Shown here piece by piece: positions 24,108 through 32,860 of a stretch of DNA of 64,000 nucleotides. Source of the stretch: Streptomyces sp. JJ66 (lineage in GTDB: Bacteria; Actinomycetota; Actinomycetes; Streptomycetales; Streptomycetaceae); assembly GCF_019303495.1 (NCBI RefSeq), contig NZ_JAEVFI010000002.1, positions 35,398-99,397 of the forward strand. The letters are read 5' to 3'. The notes beneath the pieces were generated by a model. That model ran no database searches, had not been told where the DNA came from, and saw only the letters and a program-made list of their open reading frames with translations. A program made the translations under genes and the position numbers. How positions within the stretch are numbered: position 1 is the stretch's first letter; every line of letters starts with the position of its first letter.

Positions 24108-25166
24108 TTACTCGCGTCCGGCGCTGGTGAGCGCCATGTTGGCGTACCGGTCACCCGCCACCCGCGCGGCCAGCTGGTCCAGCTCGGCGAGGTCGGCGTC
24201 GGCCAGCTGGACGCCCGTGGCCGCGGTGTTCTCCTCGACCCGGGCCCGGCGCCGGGTGCCCGGGATCGGCACGACGGTGAGCCCGTGCACGTCAGACCGC
24301 TGGTGCACCCAGGCCAGCGCGACCTGTCCCGGGGTCAGCCCGCGCCGCTCGGCGATCGCGTGCAGCGGTGCCAGCAGCGCGGCGTTGGCGCGGGCGTTGT
24401 CCCCGGTGAAGCGGGGCTGGGTGCGCCGGAAGTCGTCCTCGCTCAGTTCCCGCTCGGCCTGGGTGAAGGAGCCGGTGAGGAAGCCACGGCCGAGCGGCGA
24501 GTAGGGCACGAAGGTGACGCCCAGCTCGCGGGCGGCGGGCACGGCGGTGCGCTCCACATCGCGGCTGAAGACCGACCACTCCGACTGCACCGCCGCGATC
24601 GGGTGCACGGCGTGCGCCGCGCGCAGCTCGTCGCCGGTCACTTCGCTCAGGCCCAGCGCCCGCACCTTGCCCTCGGCGACCAGTTCCGCCATGGCGCCGA
24701 CCGTCTCCTCGATCGGCACCTGGGGGTCGTGGCGGTGCAGGTAGTACAAGTCGATGGTCTCGACGCCCAGGCGCCGCAGGCTGCCCTCGACGCACCGCCG
24801 CAGATACGCCGGGTCGTTGTTGATGCCGCGCACCGAGGGGTCGTCACGGTCCAGGACGATGCCGAACTTGGTGGCCAGCACCAGCTCGTCGCGGTGGGCA
24901 CGGACGAAGGGGGCGAGAAACTCCTCGTTGGCGCCGAAGCCGTACATGTCGGCGGTGTCGAAGAGGGTGACGCCCAGCTCCAGCGCGCGCTGGAGGGTGG
25001 CGCGCGCCTCGTCGGCGTCGGTGGGGCCGTAGGCGAAGTTCATGCCCATGCAGCCAAGGCCCTGTACCCCGGCCCGCAGCCCGCTCGCGCCCAGCGGGAC
25101 CTGGGGCAGCGGGGCGGGGGTTGCCTCGGCGGGGGTGTTCGTGTGGGGGCTCATCTGGTTCTTCAC
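24108..25166 (-). CDS. Aldo/keto reductase
   Basis: 352 residues; GTG at 25166. A TIM-barrel AKR with the complete catalytic tetrad: D70 and Y75 (FDTADMYG), K100 (LATKFG) and H144 (YYLHRHD). The NADPH phosphate site is near VPIPGTRRRARVEENTAA. It reduces aldehydes or ketones with NADPH in the cytoplasm. The GTG overlaps the stop of the upstream MerR gene (25163-25166), so the pair is a coupled operon under the MerR promoter. Likely a detoxification enzyme switched on by the ligand sensed by MerR; substrate unknown. Confidence 0.93.
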   Translation of the reverse strand: MKNQMSPHTNTPAEATPAPLPQVPLGASGLRAGVQGLGCMGMNFAYGPTDADEARATLQRALELGVTLFDTADMYGFGANEEFLAPFVRAHRDELVLATKFGIVLDRDDPSVRGINNDPAYLRRCVEGSLRRLGVETIDLYYLHRHDPQVPIEETVGAMAELVAEGKVRALGLSEVTGDELRAAHAVHPIAAVQSEWSVFSRDVERTAVPAARELGVTFVPYSPLGRGFLTGSFTQAERELSEDDFRRTQPRFTGDNARANAALLAPLHAIAERRGLTPGQVALAWVHQRSDVHGLTVVPIPGTRRRARVEENTAATGVQLADADLAELDQLAARVAGDRYANMALTSAGRE

Positions 25167-25636
25167 TGTCCTTCCGGCGCGGGGGCGCCGTTCGCGTAGA
25201 GGTCGATCTTGAAGTCGAGCACGGAGAGGGTGTCCTGGAGTTCGGCGATGCGGCTGAGCACGTCCGCGCGCGTGGCCCGCAGCAGCTCCAGCCGCTCGGG
25301 GAAGGTCTGCTCCCCCGCGCGGACCAGTTCGGCGTAGCGGACCATGCTGGCCACCGGCATCCCGGTCAGGCGCAGCTTGCCGACGAACTCCAGCCAGTCC
25401 AGGTCCCGGTTGGTGAAGCGGCGCTGGCCGGTGTGGGAGCGGTTGATGTGCGGCATCAGGCCGATGCGCTCATACCAGCGCAGGGTGTCCGCGCTCAGCC
25501 CGGTGAGCTGGGACACCTCGCTGATGGCGTAGCCGTCGGCGCCGTCCGGGCGGCGGTGGGGCACCTCCGCCGTCCGGCACGCCTCGTGGCGGGTGCCGGG
25601 CCGGGCTCCGGGGGCTGTCTCGTCGAGCACGCTCAT
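25163..25636 (-). CDS. MerR-family regulator
   Basis: 157 residues. ATG at 25636, with TAGCGT exactly 7 bases upstream and no ribosome site, so I take it as leaderless; upstream open frame is not used. The winged-helix domain is clear: YAISEVSQLTGLSADTLRWYERIGLMP, then RRFTNRDLDWLEFVGKLRLTGMP. It is followed by a dimerising coiled coil (PERLELLRATRADVLSRIAELQDTLSVLDFKIDLY). No conserved cysteines mark a metal sensor, so an organic ligand is more likely. It autoregulates the MerR-AKR operon. Confidence 0.93.
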   Translation of the reverse strand: MSVLDETAPGARPGTRHEACRTAEVPHRRPDGADGYAISEVSQLTGLSADTLRWYERIGLMPHINRSHTGQRRFTNRDLDWLEFVGKLRLTGMPVASMVRYAELVRAGEQTFPERLELLRATRADVLSRIAELQDTLSVLDFKIDLYANGAPAPEGQ

Positions 25637-25643
25637 GAGGGGA

Positions 25644-25674
25644 ACGCTAGAACGCTGGAGTGCGCTCCAGGCAA
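25644..25674 (-). promoter_or_regulatory. MerR-type promoter with 19-bp spacer and operator
   Basis: On the minus strand TTGCCT (25674-25669) and TAGCGT (25649-25644) are 19 bp apart, the over-long spacer characteristic of MerR-activated promoters. The perfect 16-bp palindrome CTGGAGTGCGCTCCAG (25655-25670) fills the spacer. The -10 box is 7 bases from the merR-family ATG. Confidence 0.75.
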
Positions 25675-25706
25675 GGCGGCTTCGGCCGTCCCGTACGCTC
25701 GGGGCC

Positions 25707-26519
25707 ATGGAGAGCCTGCGGATGATCGACAACTGGCCGGTTCAGGCGGCGGCCGCCGCCGTCGTCCGGGCGGACGGCACGGTGGCGGGCAGCCACGGTC
25801 CGGCCGGCCGGCGCTTCGCCCTCGCTTCGGTGACCAAGCCGCTGGCCGCCTGCGCGGTGCTCGTCGCCGTCGAGGAGGGCGCGGTGGAGCTGGACGATCC
25901 GGCCGGGCCGCCGGGCGCGACGATTCGCCACCTGCTCGCGCACACCTCCGGGCTCGCGTTCGACGAGGACCGGGTGATGGCCGAGCCCGGCTCCCGCCGT
26001 ATCTACTCCAACACCGGGTTCGAGGCGCTGGGCGACCACGTGGCCAAGGCATGCGAGATGCCGTTCACCGAGTATCTGCGCCAGGCGGTGCTCGACCCCC
26101 TGGGCATGACGGCGACGGAGCTGGACGGCTCGCCCGCCAAGGACGCCTTTGCCACGCTGGCCGATCTGACCCGGTTCGCCACGGAGCTGCTGAACCCGCG
26201 GCTCCTCCACCCGCGCACGGTGGCCGAGGCCGCTTCCGTGCAGTTCCCCGGTCTGCGCGGGGTGCTCCCGGGGTACGGCAACCAGTCGCCCAACGACTGG
26301 GGGCTCGGTCTGGAGATCCGGGGCACGAAGTCCCCGCACTGGACGGGTTCGGCGTCCTCGCCGCAGACGTTCGGACACTTCGGCCAGGCGGGCACGTTCC
26401 TGTGGGTGGACCCGGTCGCGGGCGCGGCCTGCGTGGCCCTGGCCGACCGGCCCTTCGGTGACTGGGCCATCGAGTGCTGGCCCCCGTTCACCGACGCGGT
26501 CCTCTCCGAGCTGGGCTGA
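25707..26519 (+). CDS. Serine hydrolase of the beta-lactamase/esterase (class C-like) family
   Basis: 270 residues; ATG at 25707 with a leaderless box TACGCT (25694-25699) 7 bases upstream. The nucleophile motif is S41-V-T-K44 and the second catalytic motif is Y100-S-N; HFGQAG near the C-terminus occupies the KTG-equivalent position. No signal peptide, unlike true beta-lactamases, so a cytoplasmic esterase or peptidase is more likely. The start lies only about 70 bases from the start of MerR on the opposite strand; the MerR dyad lies between. Confidence 0.88.
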   Translation: MESLRMIDNWPVQAAAAAVVRADGTVAGSHGPAGRRFALASVTKPLAACAVLVAVEEGAVELDDPAGPPGATIRHLLAHTSGLAFDEDRVMAEPGSRRIYSNTGFEALGDHVAKACEMPFTEYLRQAVLDPLGMTATELDGSPAKDAFATLADLTRFATELLNPRLLHPRTVAEAASVQFPGLRGVLPGYGNQSPNDWGLGLEIRGTKSPHWTGSASSPQTFGHFGQAGTFLWVDPVAGAACVALADRPFGDWAIECWPPFTDAVLSELG

Positions 26520-26569
26520 CGCCACCTGCCCGGGGTGACGCCGGACGAATCCGGGCGCGGCGGCCGGGG

Positions 26570-27244
26570 TCAGCCGTAGGTGGGTTCGGCGTGCATCTCC
26601 CAGGTCAGGAACTCCGCTCCGGCGGTGCCCGCGGTGGCGGTGAGGCCGACGGCGGCGGGCACCCGGGCGGCGTCGCCGGGGTGCAGCGGCGCGCCGTTAA
26701 GGGACAGCTCGCCACGGACGGCCTGGACGTACACCCACGGTGCGTCCGGCAGCGCCGTGCGGGCACCGGCCACCAGACGGCGCACGTGCAGCACCGCCCG
26801 CGTCCGGGCCAGCGGGTAGGGCGTGCCGTCGGCGATGCCGCGCACCACGTCGTAGCGCGGCGGCGCGCCGAAGGTGCCGGGGACCAGCCACATCTGCCAG
26901 AACCGCAGCGGCCCCGGACCGGCGTTGCGCTCGCTGTGTTGGACGCCGGAGCCCGCGCTGAGGTGCTGCAGGTCACCGGGGCGCACGACGGTGGCGTTTT
27001 TGGCGGAGTCGGTGTGGGTCAGGGCGCCGTCCACCACCCAGGTGACGATCTCCAGGTCCCGGTGGGGGTGGGTGGCGAAGCCCGCTCCCGGCGCGAGGCG
27101 TTCCTCGTTGCAGGCGACGAGGAGGCCGAACCCGGTGTTGTCCGGGTCGTAGTGGCCGGAGAAGGAGAAGGCGTGCCGGGTGTCGATGCCCGCGTCCGCC
27201 TCACCGCCCCGGTACCGGTCCTCAGCCCTGCGCACGTCCAGCAT
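26570..27244 (-). CDS. Pirin-family bicupin
   Basis: 224 residues; ATG at 27244 with TACCGT 6 bases upstream on the minus strand. The N-terminal cupin holds the metal-binding set HPHRDLEIVTWVVDGALTH and GDLQHLSAGSGVQHSERN, typical of pirins; the second, degenerate cupin covers the C-terminal half. Pirins bind Fe(II) and act as quercetinases or redox-sensing cofactors. It diverges from fasR across about 70 bases. Real gene; physiological role unknown. Confidence 0.92.
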   Translation of the reverse strand: MLDVRRAEDRYRGGEADAGIDTRHAFSFSGHYDPDNTGFGLLVACNEERLAPGAGFATHPHRDLEIVTWVVDGALTHTDSAKNATVVRPGDLQHLSAGSGVQHSERNAGPGPLRFWQMWLVPGTFGAPPRYDVVRGIADGTPYPLARTRAVLHVRRLVAGARTALPDAPWVYVQAVRGELSLNGAPLHPGDAARVPAAVGLTATAGTAGAEFLTWEMHAEPTYG

Positions 27245-27315
27245 GCGGTAACGGTAGCGGTGGTCCGCGCGGGGGCAGGTCCCGGGGCGGGGCGGACATG
27301 AGGCAGGCTTGTGCC

Positions 27316-28545
27316 GTGCCCGAACCCGCTGAGACCTCCCCGGACCCGAACGCGAACCCGAACCCGAACCCCGTGCCGGACCACCCGCACGCGGCCACGC
27401 TGCGCCGCTTGCAGCAGCACTCCGGCAAGCTCGCGGCGGCCGCGATCGCGCGCATGGACGAGCAGCTGTCCTGGTATCGCGCCATGCCGCCGGAGAACCG
27501 GTCGTGGATCGGCCTGGTCGCACAGGCGGGCATCGCGGCGTTCACCGAGTGGTTCCGGCGCCCGGAGGCGCCGCGCGCGATCAGCACGGACGTCTTCGGC
27601 ACCGCCCCGCGCGAGCTGACCCGGGCGATCACGCTGCGGCAGACCGTAGAGATGGTGCGCACCACGATCGAGGTGGTGGAGTCGGCCATCGACGAGGTGG
27701 CGGCGCCGGGCGACGAGGCGGTGCTGCGGGAGGCACTGCTGGTCTACGCGCGGGAGATCGCGTTCGCCACCGCGCAGGTGTACGCGCAGGCGGCCGAGGC
27801 GCGTGGCGCGTGGGACGCGCGGCTGGAGTCGCTGGTGGTCAATGCGGTGCTGTCCGGCGAGGCGGACGAGGGCGCGGTCTCCCGGGCCGCCGCGCTGGGC
27901 TGGAACGCCCCGGACCACGTGTGCGTGGTGCTGGGCAACGCCCCGGAGGGCGACAGCGAGCTGACGGTGGAGGCCATACGCCGTGCCGCGCGGTACGCCA
28001 AGCTCCAGGTGCTCACGGGGGTGCTGGGCAACCGCCTGGTCGTGGTGGCGGGCGGCGCGGAGGACCCGCTCAAGGCGGCGAAGTCGCTGATCGGGCCGTT
28101 CGCGCCGGGTCCGGTCGTGGCGGGTCCGGTGGTCGGCGACCTGCTGTCGGCGACCCGCTCGGCGCAGGCCGCCGCGGCGGGGCTGCGCGCGTGCGCGGCG
28201 TGGCCGGACGCGCCGCGTCCGGTGCTCGCGGACGATCTGCTGCCCGAGCGCGCCATGGCCTCAGACCCGACGGCGCGTGCCCTGCTGGTGGAGGAGATCT
28301 ACAGACCGCTGGAGGAGGCGGGCTCCGCGCTGCTGGAGACGCTGAGCGTCTACCTGGAGCAGGCGAGCAGTCTGGAAGGGGCCGCGCGGATGCTGTTCGT
28401 TCACCCCAACACCGTGCGCTACCGGCTGCGTCGTGTGACTGACGTCACCGGCTGGTCGCCATCAGACGTGCGTTCGGCGTTCACCCTGCGTATCGCGCTG
28501 ATTCTGGGCCGTCTCACCGACGGGGCGCCGCTCAGCCGCCCTTGA
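27316..28545 (+). CDS. fasR: FasR, PucR-like activator of the fab operon
   Basis: 409 residues from the GTG at 27316; an ATG at 27298 is a possible alternative. An N-terminal low-complexity stretch (NANPNPNPVP) precedes a GAF/PucR-like middle domain and a C-terminal PucR-type helix-turn-helix: LETLSVYLEQASSLEGAARMLFVHPNTVRYRLRRV. The gene stands directly upstream of fabD in the same direction, as does FasR in S. coelicolor, which activates fabDHPF by binding near the fabD promoter. By analogy it matches fatty acid supply to growth. High confidence from domain plus position. Confidence 0.88.
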   Translation: MPEPAETSPDPNANPNPNPVPDHPHAATLRRLQQHSGKLAAAAIARMDEQLSWYRAMPPENRSWIGLVAQAGIAAFTEWFRRPEAPRAISTDVFGTAPRELTRAITLRQTVEMVRTTIEVVESAIDEVAAPGDEAVLREALLVYAREIAFATAQVYAQAAEARGAWDARLESLVVNAVLSGEADEGAVSRAAALGWNAPDHVCVVLGNAPEGDSELTVEAIRRAARYAKLQVLTGVLGNRLVVVAGGAEDPLKAAKSLIGPFAPGPVVAGPVVGDLLSATRSAQAAAAGLRACAAWPDAPRPVLADDLLPERAMASDPTARALLVEEIYRPLEEAGSALLETLSVYLEQASSLEGAARMLFVHPNTVRYRLRRVTDVTGWSPSDVRSAFTLRIALILGRLTDGAPLSRP

Positions 28546-28572
28546 CGCGCGTCTTTGTGCAGGGTCCACAAT
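28542..28572 (+). promoter_or_regulatory. Predicted promoter of the fab operon
   Basis: TTGACG (28542-28547) and CACAAT (28567-28572) are 19 bp apart in the 94-base gap between fasR and fabD; the -35 box overlaps the fasR stop codon. The long spacer fits a promoter needing an activator, in keeping with FasR. Boxes chosen by eye. Confidence 0.5.
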
Positions 28573-28639
28573 TCCCCCCTATGTTCTTCGTCTCGGTCCC
28601 CACCGGCGCGGACCTCCCAGCTCACGAGAAGGTGGAACG

Positions 28640-29572
28640 GTGCTCGTACTCGTCGCCCCAGGCCAAGGCGCTCAGACGCCCGGCTTCCTGAACCCCTGGC
28701 TCGAACTCCCCGGTGTCGCCGACCTGCTCAAGGAGTGGTCGCAGGTCACGGGTCTCGACCTCGTGCACTACGGCACCGAGGCCAGTGCCGAGGAGATCAC
28801 CGACACGGCGGTGGCACAGCCGCTGCTGGTGGCAGCGGGCCTGCTCTCCGCCCGCGCCCTGCTGGAGGGCACGGACGCGGGCCTCCTCGGCGCGGTCGCG
28901 GGGCACAGTGTCGGCGAGCTGACGGCCGCCGCGGTCACCGGCGTGCTCAGCGAGCGGGACGCGATGGCCGTCGTGACCCGGCGCGGGCAGGCGATGGCCC
29001 AGGCCGCCGCCGAAGCTGACACCGGCATGTCGGCCGTGCTGGGCGGCGACGCCGACGCCGTCGTCACCCACCTGCACTCGCTGGGCCTGACCCCGGCCAA
29101 CATCAACGGCGCCGGGCAGATCGTCGCGGCGGGCACGGCCGAGCAGCTGGCCGCGCTGGGCGAGAACAAGCCCGAGGGTGCCCGGGCGGTACGGGCGCTG
29201 AAGGTCGCCGGGGCCTTCCACACCGCGCACATGGCTCCGGCCGTGGGCGCGCTGCGGGACGCGGTGGAGGGCGTCGCCGTGGGCGAGCCGCGGCACCGGC
29301 TGGTGTCGAACAAGGACGGCGAGCTCGTCCCCCGTGGCGCCGAGTTCGTGGACCGCCTGGTGGGCCAGGTCGCCAGCCCCGTGCGCTGGGACCTGTGCAT
29401 GGAGACGTTCGGGCGGCTGGGCGCGACGGCGCTGATCGAGCTCTGCCCGGGCGGCACGCTCACCGGGCTGGCCAAGCGCGCGCTGCCCGGAGTGCGAACG
29501 CTGGCGCTCAAGACCCCCGACCAGCTCGACGCGGCCCGAGAGCTGATCGCCGAGCACGGCACCGCCCGGTAA
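28640..29572 (+). CDS. fabD: Malonyl-CoA:ACP transacylase
   Basis: 310 residues; GTG at 28640 with GAAGGTGG upstream. The active-site motif GHSVGE puts the nucleophile at S90, and GAFHTAHM supplies the catalytic His; PGQGAQTPGF at the N-terminus is the conserved oxyanion region. It loads malonyl groups onto ACP to start and extend fatty acids. First gene of the fabD-fabH-acpP-fabF operon; the next start is 14 bases away. Cytoplasmic. Complete and normal in length. Confidence 0.97.
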   Translation: MLVLVAPGQGAQTPGFLNPWLELPGVADLLKEWSQVTGLDLVHYGTEASAEEITDTAVAQPLLVAAGLLSARALLEGTDAGLLGAVAGHSVGELTAAAVTGVLSERDAMAVVTRRGQAMAQAAAEADTGMSAVLGGDADAVVTHLHSLGLTPANINGAGQIVAAGTAEQLAALGENKPEGARAVRALKVAGAFHTAHMAPAVGALRDAVEGVAVGEPRHRLVSNKDGELVPRGAEFVDRLVGQVASPVRWDLCMETFGRLGATALIELCPGGTLTGLAKRALPGVRTLALKTPDQLDAARELIAEHGTAR

Positions 29573-29586
29573 AGGAGCCCGAGCCC

Positions 29587-30600
29587 ATGCCCGCGAAGAT
29601 CAAGCCCGCCCAGGGCTCCCCGTACGCGCGTATTGTCGGTGTGGGCGGTTACCGCCCACACCGGGTGGTGCCGAACGAGGAGATCCTCCAGCACATCGAC
29701 TCCTCCGACGAGTGGATTCGCTCGCGCTCCGGCATCGCCACCCGGCACTGGGCCGGTTCCCAGGAGACGGTCACACAGATGTCTCTGGAGGCGTCCGGGA
29801 AGGCGCTGGCCGCCGCCGGCCTCACCCCGCAGGACGTTGACGCGGTGGTCATCTCGACCGTCTCGCACTTCAAGCAGACCCCCTCGGTGGCCGCCGAGAT
29901 CGCCCACCGGCTCGGGGCGGGCAAGGCCGCCGCGTTCGACATCTCGGCCGCCTGCGCCGGTTTCGGCTACGGCCTGACGATCGCCAAGGGCCTGGTCGTG
30001 GAGGGCAGCGCCCGCCATGTGCTGGTCGTCGGCGTCGAGCGCCTGTCGGACCTGACCGACCTCACCGACCGCTCCACCGCGTTCCTGTTCGGGGACGGCG
30101 CGGGCGCCGCCATCGTCGGCCCGTCCGATACGCCGGAGATCGGCCCGACGGTGTGGGGCTCGGAGGGCGACAAGCACGAGACGATCACGCAGACGCTTCC
30201 CTGGGACGTCTACCGCTTCACCCCGGCCGAGCAGGTCGGGAAGTTCCCGGCGATCCGGCAGGAGGGCCAGACGGTCTTCCGCTGGGCCGTGTACGAGATG
30301 GCCAAGGTGGCTCAGCAGGCGCTGGACGCCGCCGGGATCAGCGCGGCGGACCTGGACGTCTTCATTCCGCACCAGGCCAACCTGCGGATCATCGACTCGA
30401 TGGTCAAGACCCTGGGGCTGCCGGAGCACGTCACCGTCGCGCGGGACGTGGAGACCACCGGTAACACCTCCGCCGCCTCCATCCCGCTCGCCATGGAGCG
30501 GATGCTGGCGACCGGTCAGGCCAGGAGCGGTGACACCGCGCTGGTCATCGGCTTTGGGGCGGGTCTCGTGTACGCGGCGACGGTCGTTACTCTCCCCTAG
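29587..30600 (+). CDS. fabH: 3-oxoacyl-ACP synthase III
   Basis: 337 residues; ATG at 29587 with AAAGGAG upstream. The triad is C123 (DISAACAGF), H262 (FIPHQANLRI) and N293 (TTGNTSAAS). It condenses an acyl-CoA primer with malonyl-ACP; in Streptomyces it accepts branched primers and so sets the branched-chain fatty acid pattern. WDVYRF and the acyl-pocket residues around 90-100 fit the family. Second gene of the operon; 79 non-coding bases follow before acpP. Confidence 0.97.
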   Translation: MPAKIKPAQGSPYARIVGVGGYRPHRVVPNEEILQHIDSSDEWIRSRSGIATRHWAGSQETVTQMSLEASGKALAAAGLTPQDVDAVVISTVSHFKQTPSVAAEIAHRLGAGKAAAFDISAACAGFGYGLTIAKGLVVEGSARHVLVVGVERLSDLTDLTDRSTAFLFGDGAGAAIVGPSDTPEIGPTVWGSEGDKHETITQTLPWDVYRFTPAEQVGKFPAIRQEGQTVFRWAVYEMAKVAQQALDAAGISAADLDVFIPHQANLRIIDSMVKTLGLPEHVTVARDVETTGNTSAASIPLAMERMLATGQARSGDTALVIGFGAGLVYAATVVTLP

Positions 30601-30679
30601 TCGGTATCGCAGCCGGTCACGCGGCCGGTTCTCGCACCGCAACCCACGTAAAGCGCAATACACCAAAAGGAGCGCCACC

Positions 30680-30928
30680 ATGGCCGCCACGCAGGAAGAG
30701 ATCGTCAAGGGTCTCGCCGAGATCGTCAACGAGATCGCCGGCATCCCCGAGGAGGACGTCAAGCTGGAGAAGTCCTTCACCGACGACCTGGACGTTGACT
30801 CGCTGTCCATGGTCGAGGTCGTCGTCGCCGCCGAGGAGCGCTTCGACGTCAAGATCCCCGACGACGACGTCAAGAACCTCAAGACCGTTGGCGACGCCGT
30901 CAACTACATCGTGCAGCACCAGGGCTGA
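30680..30928 (+). CDS. acpP: Acyl carrier protein
   Basis: 82 residues; ATG at 30680 with AAAGGAG. Acidic four-helix protein with D40-S41-L42, S41 being the phosphopantetheine site (DDLDVDSLSMVEVVVAAEERF). It carries the growing acyl chain between FabD, FabH and FabF. Third gene of the operon. A stable hairpin in the following gap (30953-30973) may set its high expression relative to fabF. Confidence 0.98.
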   Translation: MAATQEEIVKGLAEIVNEIAGIPEEDVKLEKSFTDDLDVDSLSMVEVVVAAEERFDVKIPDDDVKNLKTVGDAVNYIVQHQG

Positions 30929-30952
30929 CGCCCGTTCGGTGACGCGTCTGTC

Positions 30953-30973
30953 GCCACCCGGCCCCCGGGTGGC
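30953..30973 (+). terminator. Intra-operon hairpin between acpP and fabF
   Basis: GCCACCCGG (30953-30961) and CCGGGTGGC (30965-30973) form a perfect 9-bp stem with loop CCC, 24 bases after the acpP stop and 36 bases before fabF. Probably a partial terminator or mRNA stabiliser. Confidence 0.55.
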
Positions 30974-31009
30974 ACCTCGCAACCCTCAACCCGTGGAGAC
31001 AGGAATTCC

Positions 31010-32275
31010 GTGAACACGACCAATCGCACCGTGGTCGTCACCGGTATCGGCGCAACCACACCGCTGGGTGGCGACAGCGCATCGACGTGGGAGGCCCTGA
31101 CCGCCGGACGGTCGGGCATCGCGGCACTGACGGAGGACTGGGCGGCCGAGCTGCCCGTCCGGATCGCCGCCCGCGTGGCGGTCGAGCCCACCGAGGTGCT
31201 GCCCCGGCCGCAGGCCCGCAAGATGGACCGCTCGGCGCAGTTCGCGCTGATCGCGGCCCGGGAGGCGTGGGCCGACGCCGGTTTCCCCGCCGCCGCCGGG
31301 GAGCCGGACACCGGTCTTGACCCGGCCCGGCTCGGCACCGTCGTCGCCTCCGGCATCGGTGGCGTCACCACGCTGCTGGACCAGTACGACGTGCTGAAGG
31401 AGAAGGGCGTCCGCCGCGTCTCCCCGCACACCGTGCCGATGCTCATGCCCAACAGTCCCTCGGCCAACGTGGGCCTGGAGGTCAACGCGCAGGCCGGTGT
31501 GCACACGCCGGTCAGCGCTTGCGCCTCGGGCGCCGAGGCCATCGGGTACGCCGTCGAGATGATCCGCTCCGGCCGGGCGGACGTCGTGGTGGCCGGTGGC
31601 ACCGAGGCGGCGATCCACCCGCTGCCGGTGGTGGCGTTCGCCAACATGATGGCGATGTCCAAGAACAACGACGCCCCCGAGCGGGCGTCCCGCCCCTACG
31701 ACACCGCGCGCGACGGGTTCGTGCTCGGTGAGGGCGCGGGCGTGGTGGTGCTGGAGTCGGCCGAGCACGCCCAGCGGCGCGGCGCGCGGGTGTACTGCGA
31801 GGTGCTGGGCCAGGGCTTGTCCGCCGACAGTCACCACATCGCGCAGCCCGAGCCCACCGGACGCGGCATCTCGGCGGCCCTGCAGCACTTGCTGGAGACC
31901 ACCGACACCAAGGCCGAGCAGCTCGTGCACCTCAACGCGCACGCCACCTCGACGCCGCTGGGCGACGTGGCCGAGGTGAAGGCGCTGCGCAAGGTTCTCG
32001 GCGACCACCTGGACCACGTGGCGGTCTCCGCCACCAAGTCCATGACCGGCCACCTGCTGGGCGGCGCGGGCGGCATCGAGACGGTGGCCACCGTCCTGGC
32101 GCTGCACCACCGCCTCGCCCCGCCGACGATCAACGTCGAGGAGCTCGACCCGGAGGTGGACGCCGACATCGTGCGGGATTCCGCGCGGACGCTGCCCGAG
32201 GGCACGATCGCGGCGGTGAACAACTCGTTCGGGTTCGGCGGACACAACGTCGTCCTGGCGTTCCGCACGGTCTGA
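31010..32275 (+). CDS. fabF: 3-oxoacyl-ACP synthase II
   Basis: 421 residues; GTG at 31010. Thiolase-fold KAS II with C171 (VSACASGAEAI), H311 (LNAHATSTPLGD) and H412 (NNSFGFGGHN). It performs the elongating condensations of fatty acid synthesis. Last gene of the operon, followed by a very strong terminator. Length and motifs are normal. Distinguished from polyketide KS genes by its place in the primary fab operon. Confidence 0.97.
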   Translation: MNTTNRTVVVTGIGATTPLGGDSASTWEALTAGRSGIAALTEDWAAELPVRIAARVAVEPTEVLPRPQARKMDRSAQFALIAAREAWADAGFPAAAGEPDTGLDPARLGTVVASGIGGVTTLLDQYDVLKEKGVRRVSPHTVPMLMPNSPSANVGLEVNAQAGVHTPVSACASGAEAIGYAVEMIRSGRADVVVAGGTEAAIHPLPVVAFANMMAMSKNNDAPERASRPYDTARDGFVLGEGAGVVVLESAEHAQRRGARVYCEVLGQGLSADSHHIAQPEPTGRGISAALQHLLETTDTKAEQLVHLNAHATSTPLGDVAEVKALRKVLGDHLDHVAVSATKSMTGHLLGGAGGIETVATVLALHHRLAPPTINVEELDPEVDADIVRDSARTLPEGTIAAVNNSFGFGGHNVVLAFRTV

Positions 32276-32299
32276 GGCAGACCCGGGCGGCACCCGGCG

Positions 32300-32349
32300 C
32301 ACCCGGCGAAGGCCGCACCCCGCGACAGGGGTGCGGCCTTCGCCGGGTG
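32300..32349. terminator. Strong bidirectional terminator after fabF
   Basis: A perfect 22-bp stem (32300-32321 with 32328-32349) around the loop GCGACA, in the gap between fabF and the convergent DUF3145 gene. It can end both transcripts. Confidence 0.9.
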
Positions 32350-32365
32350 CGGCCTCAGGTGGCGC

Positions 32366-32860
32366 TCAGACGACCTGGTGCAGCCAGCGGACGGGGGCAC
32401 CCTCGCCGGCGTAGCGGAAGGGTTCCAGCTCGTCGTCCCACGGCTTGCCCAGCAGCCGGTCCAGCTCGGCGGCCAGCTCGCTTTCCCCGCGGGCGGCGCG
32501 GTCCATCGCGGCGCGCAGCCGGTCCTCGGGGATGAGGATGTCACCGTGCAGGCCGGTGACGGCGTGGAAGATGCCCAGGCGCGGGGTAGAGCTGTAGCGC
32601 TCGCCCTCGGCGGTGGCGCACGGCTCGGCCGTCACCTCGAAGCGCAGCAGGTGCCAGCCCCGCAGCGCGGAGGCCACCTGGGACGCCGTGCTCGGCGCGC
32701 CCTGCCAGGACAGCTCGGCGCGCCAGGTGCCCGGCGAGGCGGGCTGCTTGATCCAGTCGAGGTTGACGCGGGTGCCCAGCACCCCCGCTACCGCCCACTC
32801 GACGTGCGGACACAGCGCGCGCGGCGCGGAGTGCACGAACAGAACGCCACGTGTCGTCAC
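32366..32860 (-). CDS. DUF3145 protein
   Basis: 164 residues; GTG at 32860 with GGAGGT upstream (spacing is short, 4 bases). The sequence (VTTRGVLFVHSAPRALCPHVEWAV, LDWIKQPASPGTWRAELSWQG, GWHLLRFEVTAEPC, and a DELEPFRYAGEGAPVRWLHQVV end) matches the actinobacterial DUF3145 family almost end to end. No membrane segment or catalytic motif. The family often neighbours the fab operon, as here. Function unknown. Confidence 0.9.
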   Translation of the reverse strand: MTTRGVLFVHSAPRALCPHVEWAVAGVLGTRVNLDWIKQPASPGTWRAELSWQGAPSTASQVASALRGWHLLRFEVTAEPCATAEGERYSSTPRLGIFHAVTGLHGDILIPEDRLRAAMDRAARGESELAAELDRLLGKPWDDELEPFRYAGEGAPVRWLHQVV

